From JAFGKM01 sp964403465 (GTDB lineage Bacteria; Ratteibacteria; UBA8468; B48-G9; JAFGKM01): a DNA stretch of 21,499 nucleotides. The notes under the pieces were generated by a model. It had not been told where the DNA came from. It searched no databases and worked only from the letters and a program-made list of their open reading frames with translations. A program made the translations under genes and the position numbers. Location: the NCBI GenBank assembly GCA_964403465.1, contig CAYOFY010000020.1, forward strand, positions 1-21,499, in the 5' to 3' direction. Positions 14,895 to 21,499 of the stretch are shown piece after piece. Numbering within the stretch: the first letter of the stretch is position 1; the number at the start of each line of letters is the position of its first letter.

Positions 14895-15743
14895 ATGGCT
14901 CAGCAGACAATACCGATATGGATCAAGAAAAGAGTTTTTTCTGACGGGAATATCGAAGAAATGCGTCGTTTGCTCGCCGAATTTTCGATAGATACGGTGT
15001 GTAAGAACGCGGTCTGCCCCAACATGTACGAGTGTTTTTCCAGAGGATACGCCTCATTCATGATACTCGGCAACAGATGTACCAGGAACTGCAGATTCTG
15101 CGGTGTTTCCCCTCTTCGCAAAACAGTCCCTCCCGACACTGAAGAACCGGGGAAAATCGCCCTGGCAATAAAAAAACTGAAAATGCGGTACGCGGTGATA
15201 ACATCCCCGACGAGAGACGACCTGACGGACGGGGGCGCCGGACATTTCGCCGCGGTGACACGAGAAATCAGGAATCTGAACCCGGGCACGAAGATAGAGC
15301 TGCTGATTCCCGACTTCCGGGGAAACAGGTCAAGCCTGGAAAAAATATTCCGTTCAGCGCCGGATGTCATTTCTCACAATATTGAGACCGTGGAACCGCT
15401 TTACCGGCACGTAAGGCCATCCTCGGACTACGCAACCTCCATCGGTATCCTTGAAGCCGTGAAGAAGAACGGATTCGTCACAAAATCCGGTTTCATGCTC
15501 GGTCTCGGCGAGAAGAAAGAAGATGTGCTTTCGCTTCTGCATGCTCTCAGGGACGCAGGATGTGATTACCTCGTCATAGGCCAGTATCTCAGGCCGTCAA
15601 AAGAGGCGCTTCCGGTGAAGGAGTTCGTGACGAAAGAGGTTTTCAGGGAATATGAAGAAGCCGGCAGGAAAATCGGTTTCAGGAACATATTCGCCGGCAC
15701 ATTTTTCAGAAGTTCCTATCTTGCAGACAAACTCATCCAATGA
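14895..15743 (+). CDS. lipA: Lipoyl synthase
   Basis: A 282-residue radical SAM enzyme that inserts two sulfurs into protein-bound octanoyl groups to make lipoyl cofactors. The auxiliary cluster motif is C36-x4-C41-x5-C47 ('CKNAVCPNMYEC'). The radical SAM motif is C62-x3-C66-x2-C69 ('CTRNCRFC'), and the C-terminal RSSY motif (R272-Y275), whose Ser ligates the auxiliary cluster, is present. All signature residues are intact. The N-terminus 'QQTIPIWIKKRV' aligns with the normal family start, so the ATG at 14895 is likely although no Shine-Dalgarno sequence precedes it. Its stop overlaps the start of the sigma-factor gene (ATGA), making it the first gene of an eight-gene operon. No lipoate-using complex or LipB is in view. 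Confidence 0.96.
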   Translation: MAQQTIPIWIKKRVFSDGNIEEMRRLLAEFSIDTVCKNAVCPNMYECFSRGYASFMILGNRCTRNCRFCGVSPLRKTVPPDTEEPGKIALAIKKLKMRYAVITSPTRDDLTDGGAGHFAAVTREIRNLNPGTKIELLIPDFRGNRSSLEKIFRSAPDVISHNIETVEPLYRHVRPSSDYATSIGILEAVKKNGFVTKSGFMLGLGEKKEDVLSLLHALRDAGCDYLVIGQYLRPSKEALPVKEFVTKEVFREYEEAGRKIGFRNIFAGTFFRSSYLADKLIQ

Positions 15744-16264
15744 CAGACGAGAAGAGGCTGATTCTGCTTTCTCAACAGGGGGATACGACGGCATTCTCGC
15801 TGCTGCTGCGTTCGTGCGAGAACCGGCTTCACAACACCGCTCACGCGCTGTGCCCGGACGAGGCGGAGGACCTCCTTCAGGAAACCTTCATCGCGGCCTT
15901 CATGTCCATCAAAAATTTCAGAGGGAAATCTTCTTTCTACACGTGGCTGTACCGGATAATGCTGAATACCGCGTACAAGAAATTCCGCAGGAAAAAACAG
16001 AAAAAATCTTTTCTGGGCATTCTGAGAAGAAACACCTCCTCCGACACAGGCAACAACCCCATCAGTTCTGAGGACGACCGCAAGGAAAAAATGAGAGAGG
16101 CCCTTGCCAGACTGCCTTCCATGCAAAAAGAAATAATAACGCTTTACTATTTTGAAGAACTGTCTCTCCATGAGATATCAGAAAACCTGAATATATCCGA
16201 AGGCACGGTGAAATCAAGACTCTTCAACGCCAGGACCCTGCTCAAAAAATTGATTGAACCGTGA
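15740..16264 (+). CDS. ECF-type RNA polymerase sigma factor
   Basis: A 174-residue protein of standard ECF (sigma-E-like) length. Sigma region 2 spans about 10-85, with 'DEAEDLLQETFIAAFMSIKNF' (-10 recognition and core-binding helices) and 'SFYTWLYRIMLNTAYKKFRRKK'. A variable linker (86-115) follows, then region 4 (about 118-170), 'LARLPSMQKEIITLYYFEELSLHEISENLNISEGTVKSRLFNARTLLKK', with the helix-turn-helix for -35 recognition. It overlaps lipA by four bases (ATGA) and is followed by a single-pass membrane protein that is a plausible anti-sigma factor. Such sigma factors usually control their own operon and respond to envelope or oxidative signals. Which promoters it reads cannot be told from this window. 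Confidence 0.95.
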   Translation: MTDEKRLILLSQQGDTTAFSLLLRSCENRLHNTAHALCPDEAEDLLQETFIAAFMSIKNFRGKSSFYTWLYRIMLNTAYKKFRRKKQKKSFLGILRRNTSSDTGNNPISSEDDRKEKMREALARLPSMQKEIITLYYFEELSLHEISENLNISEGTVKSRLFNARTLLKKLIEP

Positions 16265-16299
16265 CAGCGAACCGTGGAACTAATATACAGGAGCAAAAA

Positions 16300-16839
16300 A
16301 TGGAAAAACATATGAACAATCACTTTGAAAAGATGGAGGAAACGCTTGCGGATATAAGGATGGATGCGGAGAATTTCCGATGGGGAAAAGACGCGGTCGG
16401 TTCTGCCGTTGATATCCTGAGAGCGACGAGGAGACCACCCCTTGTCTGGCGCAGGCAATTTTTGCAGTCTCTCGTGATGTTGCTTCTGGTCTGCAACATG
16501 GTACAGGGGGTTTTTCTGATACGCGGGAGAAACAGGCCGCAACAAACCGGGCCTTCGGAGAGGGGACTTACGATTGCCCTTCCGCCGGAAACATACCATA
16601 CTCCGGATATCCCTTCCGCTGTACCAGGGAAAACGTCCTTGAAAGAAACAGTCCTGACCGCAAACGGGAATTCAGTAACCGGGATAACCCCGGAAGAAGG
16701 ACTTACCAGACTGCTTGAACTTTACAGATTGTTTGAGACTCTATCACCGGCAATAGCATTGCCGGAAAATCAATCTCCATCCCGGGAAGATACCCGGGAT
16801 AGAATCCGGGGTAAAGGAGAATATCATGGTGAGGCATAA
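16300..16839 (+). CDS. Single-pass membrane protein, probable anti-sigma factor
   Basis: A 179-residue protein from ATG 16300, which has AGGAG six bases upstream. A GTG at 16261 overlaps the sigma stop (GTGA) and is the alternative start. The cytoplasmic N-terminal ~50 residues are charged and helical (MNNHFEKMEETLADIRMD), then one membrane helix lies at about 53-74 (QFLQSLVMLLLVCNMVQGVF), and a Pro/Ser/Thr-rich periplasmic tail follows. I see no zinc-binding HxxxCxxC motif. The anti-sigma call rests on topology and on lying directly after an ECF sigma gene; the sequence itself matches no family I recognise. Two perfect hairpins lie in its last 100 bases. Its end overlaps the next gene by 14 bases. 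Confidence 0.6.
   Translation: MEKHMNNHFEKMEETLADIRMDAENFRWGKDAVGSAVDILRATRRPPLVWRRQFLQSLVMLLLVCNMVQGVFLIRGRNRPQQTGPSERGLTIALPPETYHTPDIPSAVPGKTSLKETVLTANGNSVTGITPEEGLTRLLELYRLFETLSPAIALPENQSPSREDTRDRIRGKGEYHGEA
16747..16800 (+). other. Pair of perfect hairpins at intercistronic boundary
   Basis: Hairpin 1: ccggcaat-agc-attgccgg (16747-16765), 8-bp perfect stem. Hairpin 2: atcccggg (16779-16786) pairing exactly with cccgggat (16793-16800), six-base loop. Both lie inside the 3' end of the putative anti-sigma gene, 26 bases before the start of the next gene. There is no U-tract, so they are not a standard terminator. Confidence 0.6.
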
Positions 16840-17752
16840 ATCGCTTGTTGCTGTTGCTTTTCTCCTCTTGTTATCCGCGAGCCTGTCAGCCGCAACCGAG
16901 AAGGACAGGGTTCTGGACAACTTCTTCTCAACCGCAAGGGAAATACAGACAGGCAGTATTCCGTCAATTGAAAGCATTGAAGCCGATTTCAACTCTGAAA
17001 TTACATTTTCCCATGAGACCATGACCGCCCTTCAGCCTTTCATAAGCAATATATTTCACGCCCCACTCCCTTCCATCCTCAGAAGCGACGGCTTTCTGAG
17101 AATCAAATTCAGAAACGTTGCAGGGAAGAACGCGACCGAAAACGCATTCCTCTATTCAAATTCGTCCCTCGGCAGTTTTGTCCTGACCAAGTCTGGAGAC
17201 AATATAGAACTTCATGTGCCAAAACTGGGCGTTATCATCAACGACAGCATGGACGAGATAAGAAATACCCTGCCACAGCAGAATCAGGCTTCAGTACCGG
17301 ATGCAAATGCCACATTCCCGGCCGACTTCCTTACTTCAATTCTTGCTTATATCACGGGCAATGAGAAAGAGATTCGTGAAAAAATAAGGATGGAGGAGAA
17401 AACAGGTTTGCTTAACGGGATGAAAACATACCTTTTCACCTATCCGTTGGAGAACGGGAACCTTGATATTGCCATATATGATAATTTCTGGACTTTTGCC
17501 ACGATAGGTTTCACGGGCAATAACACCCGCATGCAGTTGAAATATCCGAAACCGGTTCAGAAGGCCGACCCGTCCATCTGTCTGCCGGAGGTCGTGAACA
17601 TCAAGGGCGAACGTGACAGAAACTTGATTTCGGTTGAACTTTCAAAATTAAGGTATAACCGCCTCTTTTCCGAAAGCGATTTCAGGATTGAACGGCTCAA
17701 TTTCCGCGAGTTTGTTGCAATAATGTATCTCAAATTCATACAGGCGAGGTGA
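16826..17752 (+). CDS. Secreted protein, LolA/RseB-like character
   Basis: A 308-residue protein with a clear signal peptide (LVAVAFLLLLSASLSAA, cleavage near 22-23). The start is fixed by AAAGGAG six bases upstream. The mature part is beta-rich; 'SIESIEADFNSEITFS' (about 47-62) followed by 'DGFLRIKFRN', 'NAFLYSNSSLGSFVLTKSGDNIELHVP' and 'KLGVIINDS' resembles the LolA/RseB-fold pattern (antiparallel sheet binding lipids or lipoproteins). This is resemblance, not a firm family match. Its position after an ECF sigma factor and a one-pass membrane protein matches that of RseB in rpoE-rseA-rseB operons, where RseB binds the periplasmic part of the anti-sigma factor. It overlaps the preceding gene by 14 bases and ends two bases before the prepilin-like gene. 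Confidence 0.6.
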   Translation: MVRHKSLVAVAFLLLLSASLSAATEKDRVLDNFFSTAREIQTGSIPSIESIEADFNSEITFSHETMTALQPFISNIFHAPLPSILRSDGFLRIKFRNVAGKNATENAFLYSNSSLGSFVLTKSGDNIELHVPKLGVIINDSMDEIRNTLPQQNQASVPDANATFPADFLTSILAYITGNEKEIREKIRMEEKTGLLNGMKTYLFTYPLENGNLDIAIYDNFWTFATIGFTGNNTRMQLKYPKPVQKADPSICLPEVVNIKGERDRNLISVELSKLRYNRLFSESDFRIERLNFREFVAIMYLKFIQAR

Positions 17753-17753
17753 T

Positions 17754-18422
17754 ATGAACAGTATTATGAAGAGACATGGTGGACTGGATGCACGGAGTGG
17801 ATGGAGCAGGATTCAGGGATTCACGCTCATAGAACTGCTGGTTGTGGTCGCAATCATAGCGATACTGGCGGCGATGCTGCTGCCTGCGCTGTCACAGGCA
17901 AGAGAAAAAGCAAGACAGATAACATGCCTGAATAACCTTAAACAACTGCACCTTGCTTTCTTCCTCTACGGCGAGGCGTACGGCGGAAAGATCCCCCCCA
18001 GAGATTTGGATATTGTGGAGATCTACCCGCTCTGCTATATCAACTGGACGAATTTCATAAGACCTGTCCTTGAACCCGGGCTGTCCAGCATGAGTATTCT
18101 TGACTGGCCGGATTCACCGGGCATCTATTACTGCCCCAGAGCAATACGGTCGCTGAAGGATTTTTCAATAGACCATCTGGGAGGCATCATCAACCCGCAC
18201 ACCACTTACATCATCAACACGTATCCTCCGCCGGGAGATCCCGGAGTCAAGGGTAGAAATCTGGACGGGCAGTGGACAGACCCCGAGGGTAATTTCGGTT
18301 CATCAAAGATATGGCTGCTTGCAGACCCGCCCCTCAGGGACAGCGGATGGAAATCATTTACACACACAGGGGGCATAAACGTACTGTTTCTTGACGGCAG
18401 TGTAAGGTGGCAGAGAATTTAG
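17754..18422 (+). CDS. Prepilin-like protein with H-X9-DG C-terminus
   Basis: A 222-residue protein. Residues 1-22 are a charged leader ending in Gly. The prepilin site is G22|F23 in 'GFTLIELLVVVAIIAILAAM' with Glu at +5 (E27), followed by a hydrophobic helix and 'LPALSQAREKARQITCLNNLKQL'. The C-terminus is the H-X9-DG motif (H204, D214, G215: 'HTGGINVLFLDGSVRW') found in the large pseudopilin-like families of PVC-group bacteria. It would be processed by a prepilin peptidase and displayed in a pilus or type II secretion-like fibre. The role of these proteins is poorly known. No other pilus gene is present here. GAGGTGAT precedes the start. Confidence 0.92.
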   Translation: MNSIMKRHGGLDARSGWSRIQGFTLIELLVVVAIIAILAAMLLPALSQAREKARQITCLNNLKQLHLAFFLYGEAYGGKIPPRDLDIVEIYPLCYINWTNFIRPVLEPGLSSMSILDWPDSPGIYYCPRAIRSLKDFSIDHLGGIINPHTTYIINTYPPPGDPGVKGRNLDGQWTDPEGNFGSSKIWLLADPPLRDSGWKSFTHTGGINVLFLDGSVRWQRI

Positions 18423-18433
18423 GGGAAAATTGA

Positions 18434-19354
18434 ATGATGAAAAGATTGTGCGCCGCAGTTCTTGCATTTCTCCTTTTGTTTGCCCTTGTGGTTAAGGGAG
18501 AAACTGTGCAGGAATCATCGTCAGAAGGGGCTGTTCAGGAACCTGTATCAACGGACATGGCAACATCCGGGGAACAGGGCAAGAAAGAACTCTACGACCT
18601 GTCCTATAAGTTCCCCCAGGGAAAGGAACTATTCTACAGGATGGATTTTGACAGGGAAGATGAATTCAACATAGGCGGCAAAAACGTGAAGATCGCGAAA
18701 AAAACCCTTCTTTACATATCCCAGTTATTTGAATCGGTTGACGGCGACGGTAACGGCTCAGGCAAATTGTTTTACCTCCAGGGATGGCAGGACGGACAGA
18801 GGATATTCCCTCAGCAGAAGGTCGTTACGCTGAAGGTGTCTCCCGGCGGCGATGTGCTTGAGACCGCAGGGCTCCAGGAGGTGGCAGCCGAATTCCTGAA
18901 GGTGATTCAGCGAACAATAGCAGATTACATCCCGGGGTTTGATCGCCTGCCGCTCAAGATAGACCTCACGAAAGCACCATCAAATACCTTCAACCCTTTC
19001 CTTCAGTCCTTCATACTGCCCCTGCCGGCAAGACCCGTTGCCACAGGTGAAAAATGGACCAGGGGGGACAAGAACATCGGCAATGTGGAATTCACGCTGC
19101 AAAAGGTTGAAGGCAACAATGCCTATATAGAGATGTATGCCGAGGGACGCAACGGGATCGTAAAGGGCGATGCGGTATTTGACCTCGCCGAAGGAATTGT
19201 CATCTCGCAGAAAGTCAGAACCGATACGGATGCAACCGGAAGGGTCGTGGAACGGATAGCAAAAGAGATTGAAATCCCGGTAGAAAATAACAAGCTCAAT
19301 ATACCCGAAAAAACACATATGACCATAACCATGGTTCTTATGCCGTCAGAATGA
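18434..19354 (+). CDS. Secreted protein of unknown function
   Basis: A 306-residue protein with a signal peptide (MMKRLCAAVLAFLLLFALVVKG) and a low-complexity Ser/Glu/Gln-rich segment (about 24-50). The mature part is beta-rich: 'FPQGKELFYRMDFDREDEFNIGGKNVKI', 'KVVTLKVSPGGDVLETAG', 'FILPLPARPVATGEKWTRGD', 'NAYIEMYAEGRNGIV' and 'GDAVFDLAEGIVISQKVRTD'. The motif around 'LPLPARPVATGEKW' and 'FDLAEGIV' recalls periplasmic DUF6263-like proteins of planctomycete-type bacteria (weak recollection). AGGGG lies upstream of the tandem ATG codons. It follows the prepilin-like gene by 11 bases and overlaps the next start by four (ATGA), so it belongs to the ECF-sigma operon. Confidence 0.62.
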   Translation: MMKRLCAAVLAFLLLFALVVKGETVQESSSEGAVQEPVSTDMATSGEQGKKELYDLSYKFPQGKELFYRMDFDREDEFNIGGKNVKIAKKTLLYISQLFESVDGDGNGSGKLFYLQGWQDGQRIFPQQKVVTLKVSPGGDVLETAGLQEVAAEFLKVIQRTIADYIPGFDRLPLKIDLTKAPSNTFNPFLQSFILPLPARPVATGEKWTRGDKNIGNVEFTLQKVEGNNAYIEMYAEGRNGIVKGDAVFDLAEGIVISQKVRTDTDATGRVVERIAKEIEIPVENNKLNIPEKTHMTITMVLMPSE

Positions 19355-20370
19355 TTGAAACAGTTGAAGAACTTGAAGATATCCTTTCTTCCCCGTCGGG
19401 AAACGTGAACAGGGTTGTTGCCCGTCTGAATGGAGATATTGTTATCCTTGGCGTTGCCGGCAAGATGGGTCCAACCATCGCAAGGATGCTCGTACGTAGT
19501 TGCCTTGAGTCCGGAATCAAGAAAAAGATTACAGGCGTATCCAGATTCTCGGATAAGACCATAAGGGAAACTCTGGAAAGAAGCGGCATAGAAACTGTTG
19601 AATGCAACCTGCTTGAAAGGAAAAATGTGGAGAAATTGCCCGATGCTGAAAACGTCGTATTCCTCGCCGGAATGAAATTCGGAACGACAGGAAAAGAGCC
19701 GCTCACATGGGCAATGAATACGCTCGTTCCTGCCCTTGTTGCCGAGAAATACAGATACTCCAGAATTGTGGCACTCTCCACGGGGAACGTCTATCCCCTC
19801 ACAAAGGTCGCCGAAGGCGGGTGCACCGAAGAGCATCCTCCAGAACCTGTCGGAGAATATGCGCAATCCTGTCTTGGCAGGGAGAGAATATTCCAGTATT
19901 TTTCGGAGAAAAACAGAACGCCTGTTGCAACCATAAGGCTGAATTATGCCGTGGAATTGAGATATGGCGTTCTCGTGGATATAGCCAGACGGGTTATGAA
20001 CGGTGATTCCATTGACCTCAGGATGGGATATGTAAATGTGATATGGCAGGCCGACGCAAACAGAGGGATAATAGAGTGTTTCTCACTGTGTTCTATTCCT
20101 CCTGCAATAATCAACCTTACCGGGAGAGAGATAATTTCTGTCCGCAAAACCGCTGAAGAATTTGCCAGTATTTTCGGGAAAAAACCGGTTTTCGTGAACG
20201 AGGAAGAAGAGACCGCGCTTCTTTCAAACCCATCCTTTTTCTACGAAACATTCGGTGATTCCGAGATAACCGCGGAGCAGATGATAACGTGGGTGGGTGA
20301 ATGGATTAAGAAGGGAAATCCTACGTTTGATAAACCCACGCATTTTGAGACAAAGAACGGGAGGTTTTAG
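19351..20370 (+). CDS. NAD-dependent epimerase/dehydratase-like (SDR) protein
   Basis: A 339-residue extended-SDR-like protein. The cofactor motif is G34-x2-G37-x2-G40 in 'DIVILGVAGKMGPTIARML', after an unusual 28-residue N-terminal extension. Later features are 'NVVFLAGMKFG', 'MNTLVPALVAEKYRYSRIVALSTGNVYP' (S143/T144 at the catalytic Ser site) and Y170 in 'EYAQSCLGRERIFQYF'. The lysine of the normal YxxxK motif is absent: the position is C174. Dehydrogenase/epimerase chemistry may therefore be altered, or the protein may bind nucleotide without classical catalysis. It overlaps the preceding gene by four bases and is followed after one base by a DapA-family gene, so the two are probably partners in a sugar-acid or related pathway. 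Confidence 0.82.
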   Translation: MIETVEELEDILSSPSGNVNRVVARLNGDIVILGVAGKMGPTIARMLVRSCLESGIKKKITGVSRFSDKTIRETLERSGIETVECNLLERKNVEKLPDAENVVFLAGMKFGTTGKEPLTWAMNTLVPALVAEKYRYSRIVALSTGNVYPLTKVAEGGCTEEHPPEPVGEYAQSCLGRERIFQYFSEKNRTPVATIRLNYAVELRYGVLVDIARRVMNGDSIDLRMGYVNVIWQADANRGIIECFSLCSIPPAIINLTGREIISVRKTAEEFASIFGKKPVFVNEEEETALLSNPSFFYETFGDSEITAEQMITWVGEWIKKGNPTFDKPTHFETKNGRF

Positions 20371-20371
20371 C

Positions 20372-21421
20372 ATGTCTTCTCCGATGCCTTCAAAAAAAGC
20401 AGTGCGGATATTGCGAAAGGGTACCGTCATACCTGCACATCCTCTGGCGCTGGATGCCAGGCGCAGACTGGACGAGAGAAGACAGGTTGCGCTGACCAGG
20501 TACTATATCGCGGCGGGAGCCGGAGGTATCGCGGTGGGGGTACACACCACACAGTTTGAAATACATGACAGCAAGGTCGGTCTGTACAGGCCGGTTCTTG
20601 AACTGGCATCCGAGACGGCAGGGAAAAGTGCTTCTGAAACGATAGTAAAGATAGCGGGGATTTGCGGAAACACGAGGGATGCCGTCAGGGAGGCGCGGGA
20701 AGCCAGGGATTACGGCTACGACATGGGACTTCTCAGTCTGGGTGCGTTCAGAAATGCCCCGGAAGCAAAACTCCTTGACCACTCAAGAGCGGTGGCAGAC
20801 ATAATACCCCTTTTCGGCTTTTATCTTCAGCCCCTGGCAGGCGGAAGGACACTGAGTTTCAGGTTCTGGCAGCAGTTCTTCAGGATAGAAAACGCGGTTG
20901 CGGTAAAAATAGCGCCCTTCAACAGGTATTCTACGCTTGACGTCATTCGCGCACTCATAACATCGGGGAGAGAAAAGGAGATTGCATTGTACACGGGAAA
21001 CGATGACAGTATCGTCGCGGACCTCGTGACGCCTTATGAATTCTACGGCAAACGCGTCAGAATGGCGGGAGGTTTGCTCGGACACTGGGCATTCTGGACA
21101 CGCAAGGCCGTTGAACTCCTTGAGGAAATAAAGGAACTCAGAAGAGGAAAAGAGATACCATGTTCCCTGTTGAAAAAATCCTTTCAGATAACGGACAGCA
21201 ATTCGGCCATATTTGATGCCGCCAACAATTTCAGGGGTTGCATACCCGGTATAAACGAAATGTTAAGAAGGTCTGGTTTGTTAAAAGGGATATGGTGCAG
21301 CAACCCGGCAGAAACCCTTTCACCAGGACAGAAGGAAGAGATAGACAGGGTCTATCTCGCCTACCCCCACCTCAGGGACGACTCTTTCGTTAGAGAAAAT
21401 ATTGACACGTGGCTCCGATAA
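20372..21421 (+). CDS. DapA/dihydrodipicolinate-synthase family aldolase
   Basis: A 349-residue (beta/alpha)8 protein from ATG 20372, which has GGGAGG seven bases upstream; the frame is open further to 20297 but that lies inside the preceding gene. Catalytic residues fit the family: Y151 in 'FGFYLQP' and the Schiff-base lysine K179 in 'AVAVKIAPFNRYST', spaced 28 residues as in E. coli DapA (Y133, K161). The substrate-carboxylate motif is 'VGVHTTQFEIHD' (T59-T60) instead of GTTGE. The family includes lysine-pathway DapA, N-acetylneuraminate lyase and 2-keto-3-deoxy-sugar-acid aldolases. The extra length (DapA is about 290) and the SDR neighbour favour a catabolic sugar-acid aldolase or dehydratase over lysine synthesis (inference). 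Confidence 0.85.
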   Translation: MSSPMPSKKAVRILRKGTVIPAHPLALDARRRLDERRQVALTRYYIAAGAGGIAVGVHTTQFEIHDSKVGLYRPVLELASETAGKSASETIVKIAGICGNTRDAVREAREARDYGYDMGLLSLGAFRNAPEAKLLDHSRAVADIIPLFGFYLQPLAGGRTLSFRFWQQFFRIENAVAVKIAPFNRYSTLDVIRALITSGREKEIALYTGNDDSIVADLVTPYEFYGKRVRMAGGLLGHWAFWTRKAVELLEEIKELRRGKEIPCSLLKKSFQITDSNSAIFDAANNFRGCIPGINEMLRRSGLLKGIWCSNPAETLSPGQKEEIDRVYLAYPHLRDDSFVRENIDTWLR

Positions 21422-21479
21422 ATTCCTGAGGGAAATTCCCAGTCCCTCCCCATAAAGAAAATACTGAAGAAGTTGAGCA

Positions 21480-21499
21480 ATGCGGATAAGAGTTGGTAT
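21480..21499 (+). CDS. Possible start of next gene, cut by window edge
   Basis: An ATG at 21480 opens a frame reading M-R-I-R-V-G before the window ends. The start MRIRVG is typical of Rossmann-fold oxidoreductases, and the upstream genes are tightly spaced on the same strand, but no good ribosome site precedes it. There is little else to judge from. Confidence 0.25.

Overview
The window looks like chromosomal DNA from a diderm, probably uncultivated bacterium related to the PVC superphylum (Omnitrophota, Ratteibacteria or Lentisphaerota type). This is inferred from an LptD-type outer-membrane assembly protein, an OmpH/Skp-like protein, a prepilin-like protein with an H-X9-DG tail, a DUF4416 protein, frequent AGG/AGA/ATA codons, and interspersed palindromic repeats of the 'GTCATTGCGA' kind. 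The taxonomic placement is a judgement from gene types; no search was run.

Left part (1-8.8 kb, all minus strand). The edge carries the 5' part of tRNA-Lys(TTT) with a consensus promoter just after the ompH-like gene. That gene follows a large unrecognised TIM-barrel/glycosidase-like gene and an AMMECR1 (AmrA) gene. A gene-free stretch (3263-3846) is packed with repeats, including three exact copies of the 3' end of the adjacent tRNA-Met(CAT). Beyond it is a probable operon, read right to left: fucose/arabinose-isomerase-like gene, lptD-like gene, rph, rdgB, then tRNA-Met. A good promoter (TTGACA-17-TAAAAT) precedes it, back to back with a consensus promoter for tRNA-Ala(GGC).

Middle part (8.9-14.8 kb). 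A minus-strand operon (DUF4416, alpha/beta hydrolase, MATE transporter) diverges from mnmE. On the plus strand mnmE is followed by an M48 lipoprotein metalloprotease, which converges on a minus-strand dcd gene. The dcd product has Gln where dCTP deaminases normally have the catalytic Glu.

Right part (14.9-21.4 kb, all plus). Eight tightly packed or overlapping genes form one probable operon: lipA, an ECF sigma factor, a one-pass membrane protein (probable anti-sigma factor), a secreted protein with LolA/RseB-like character, an H-X9-DG prepilin-like protein, another secreted protein, an SDR-type NAD(P)-binding protein lacking the usual YxxxK lysine, and a DapA-family aldolase. The sigma / membrane anti-sigma / periplasmic protein order resembles the rpoE-rseA-rseB envelope-stress layout and is the most system-like part of the window. 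I saw no CRISPR array, transposase, integrase or clear U-tract terminator.
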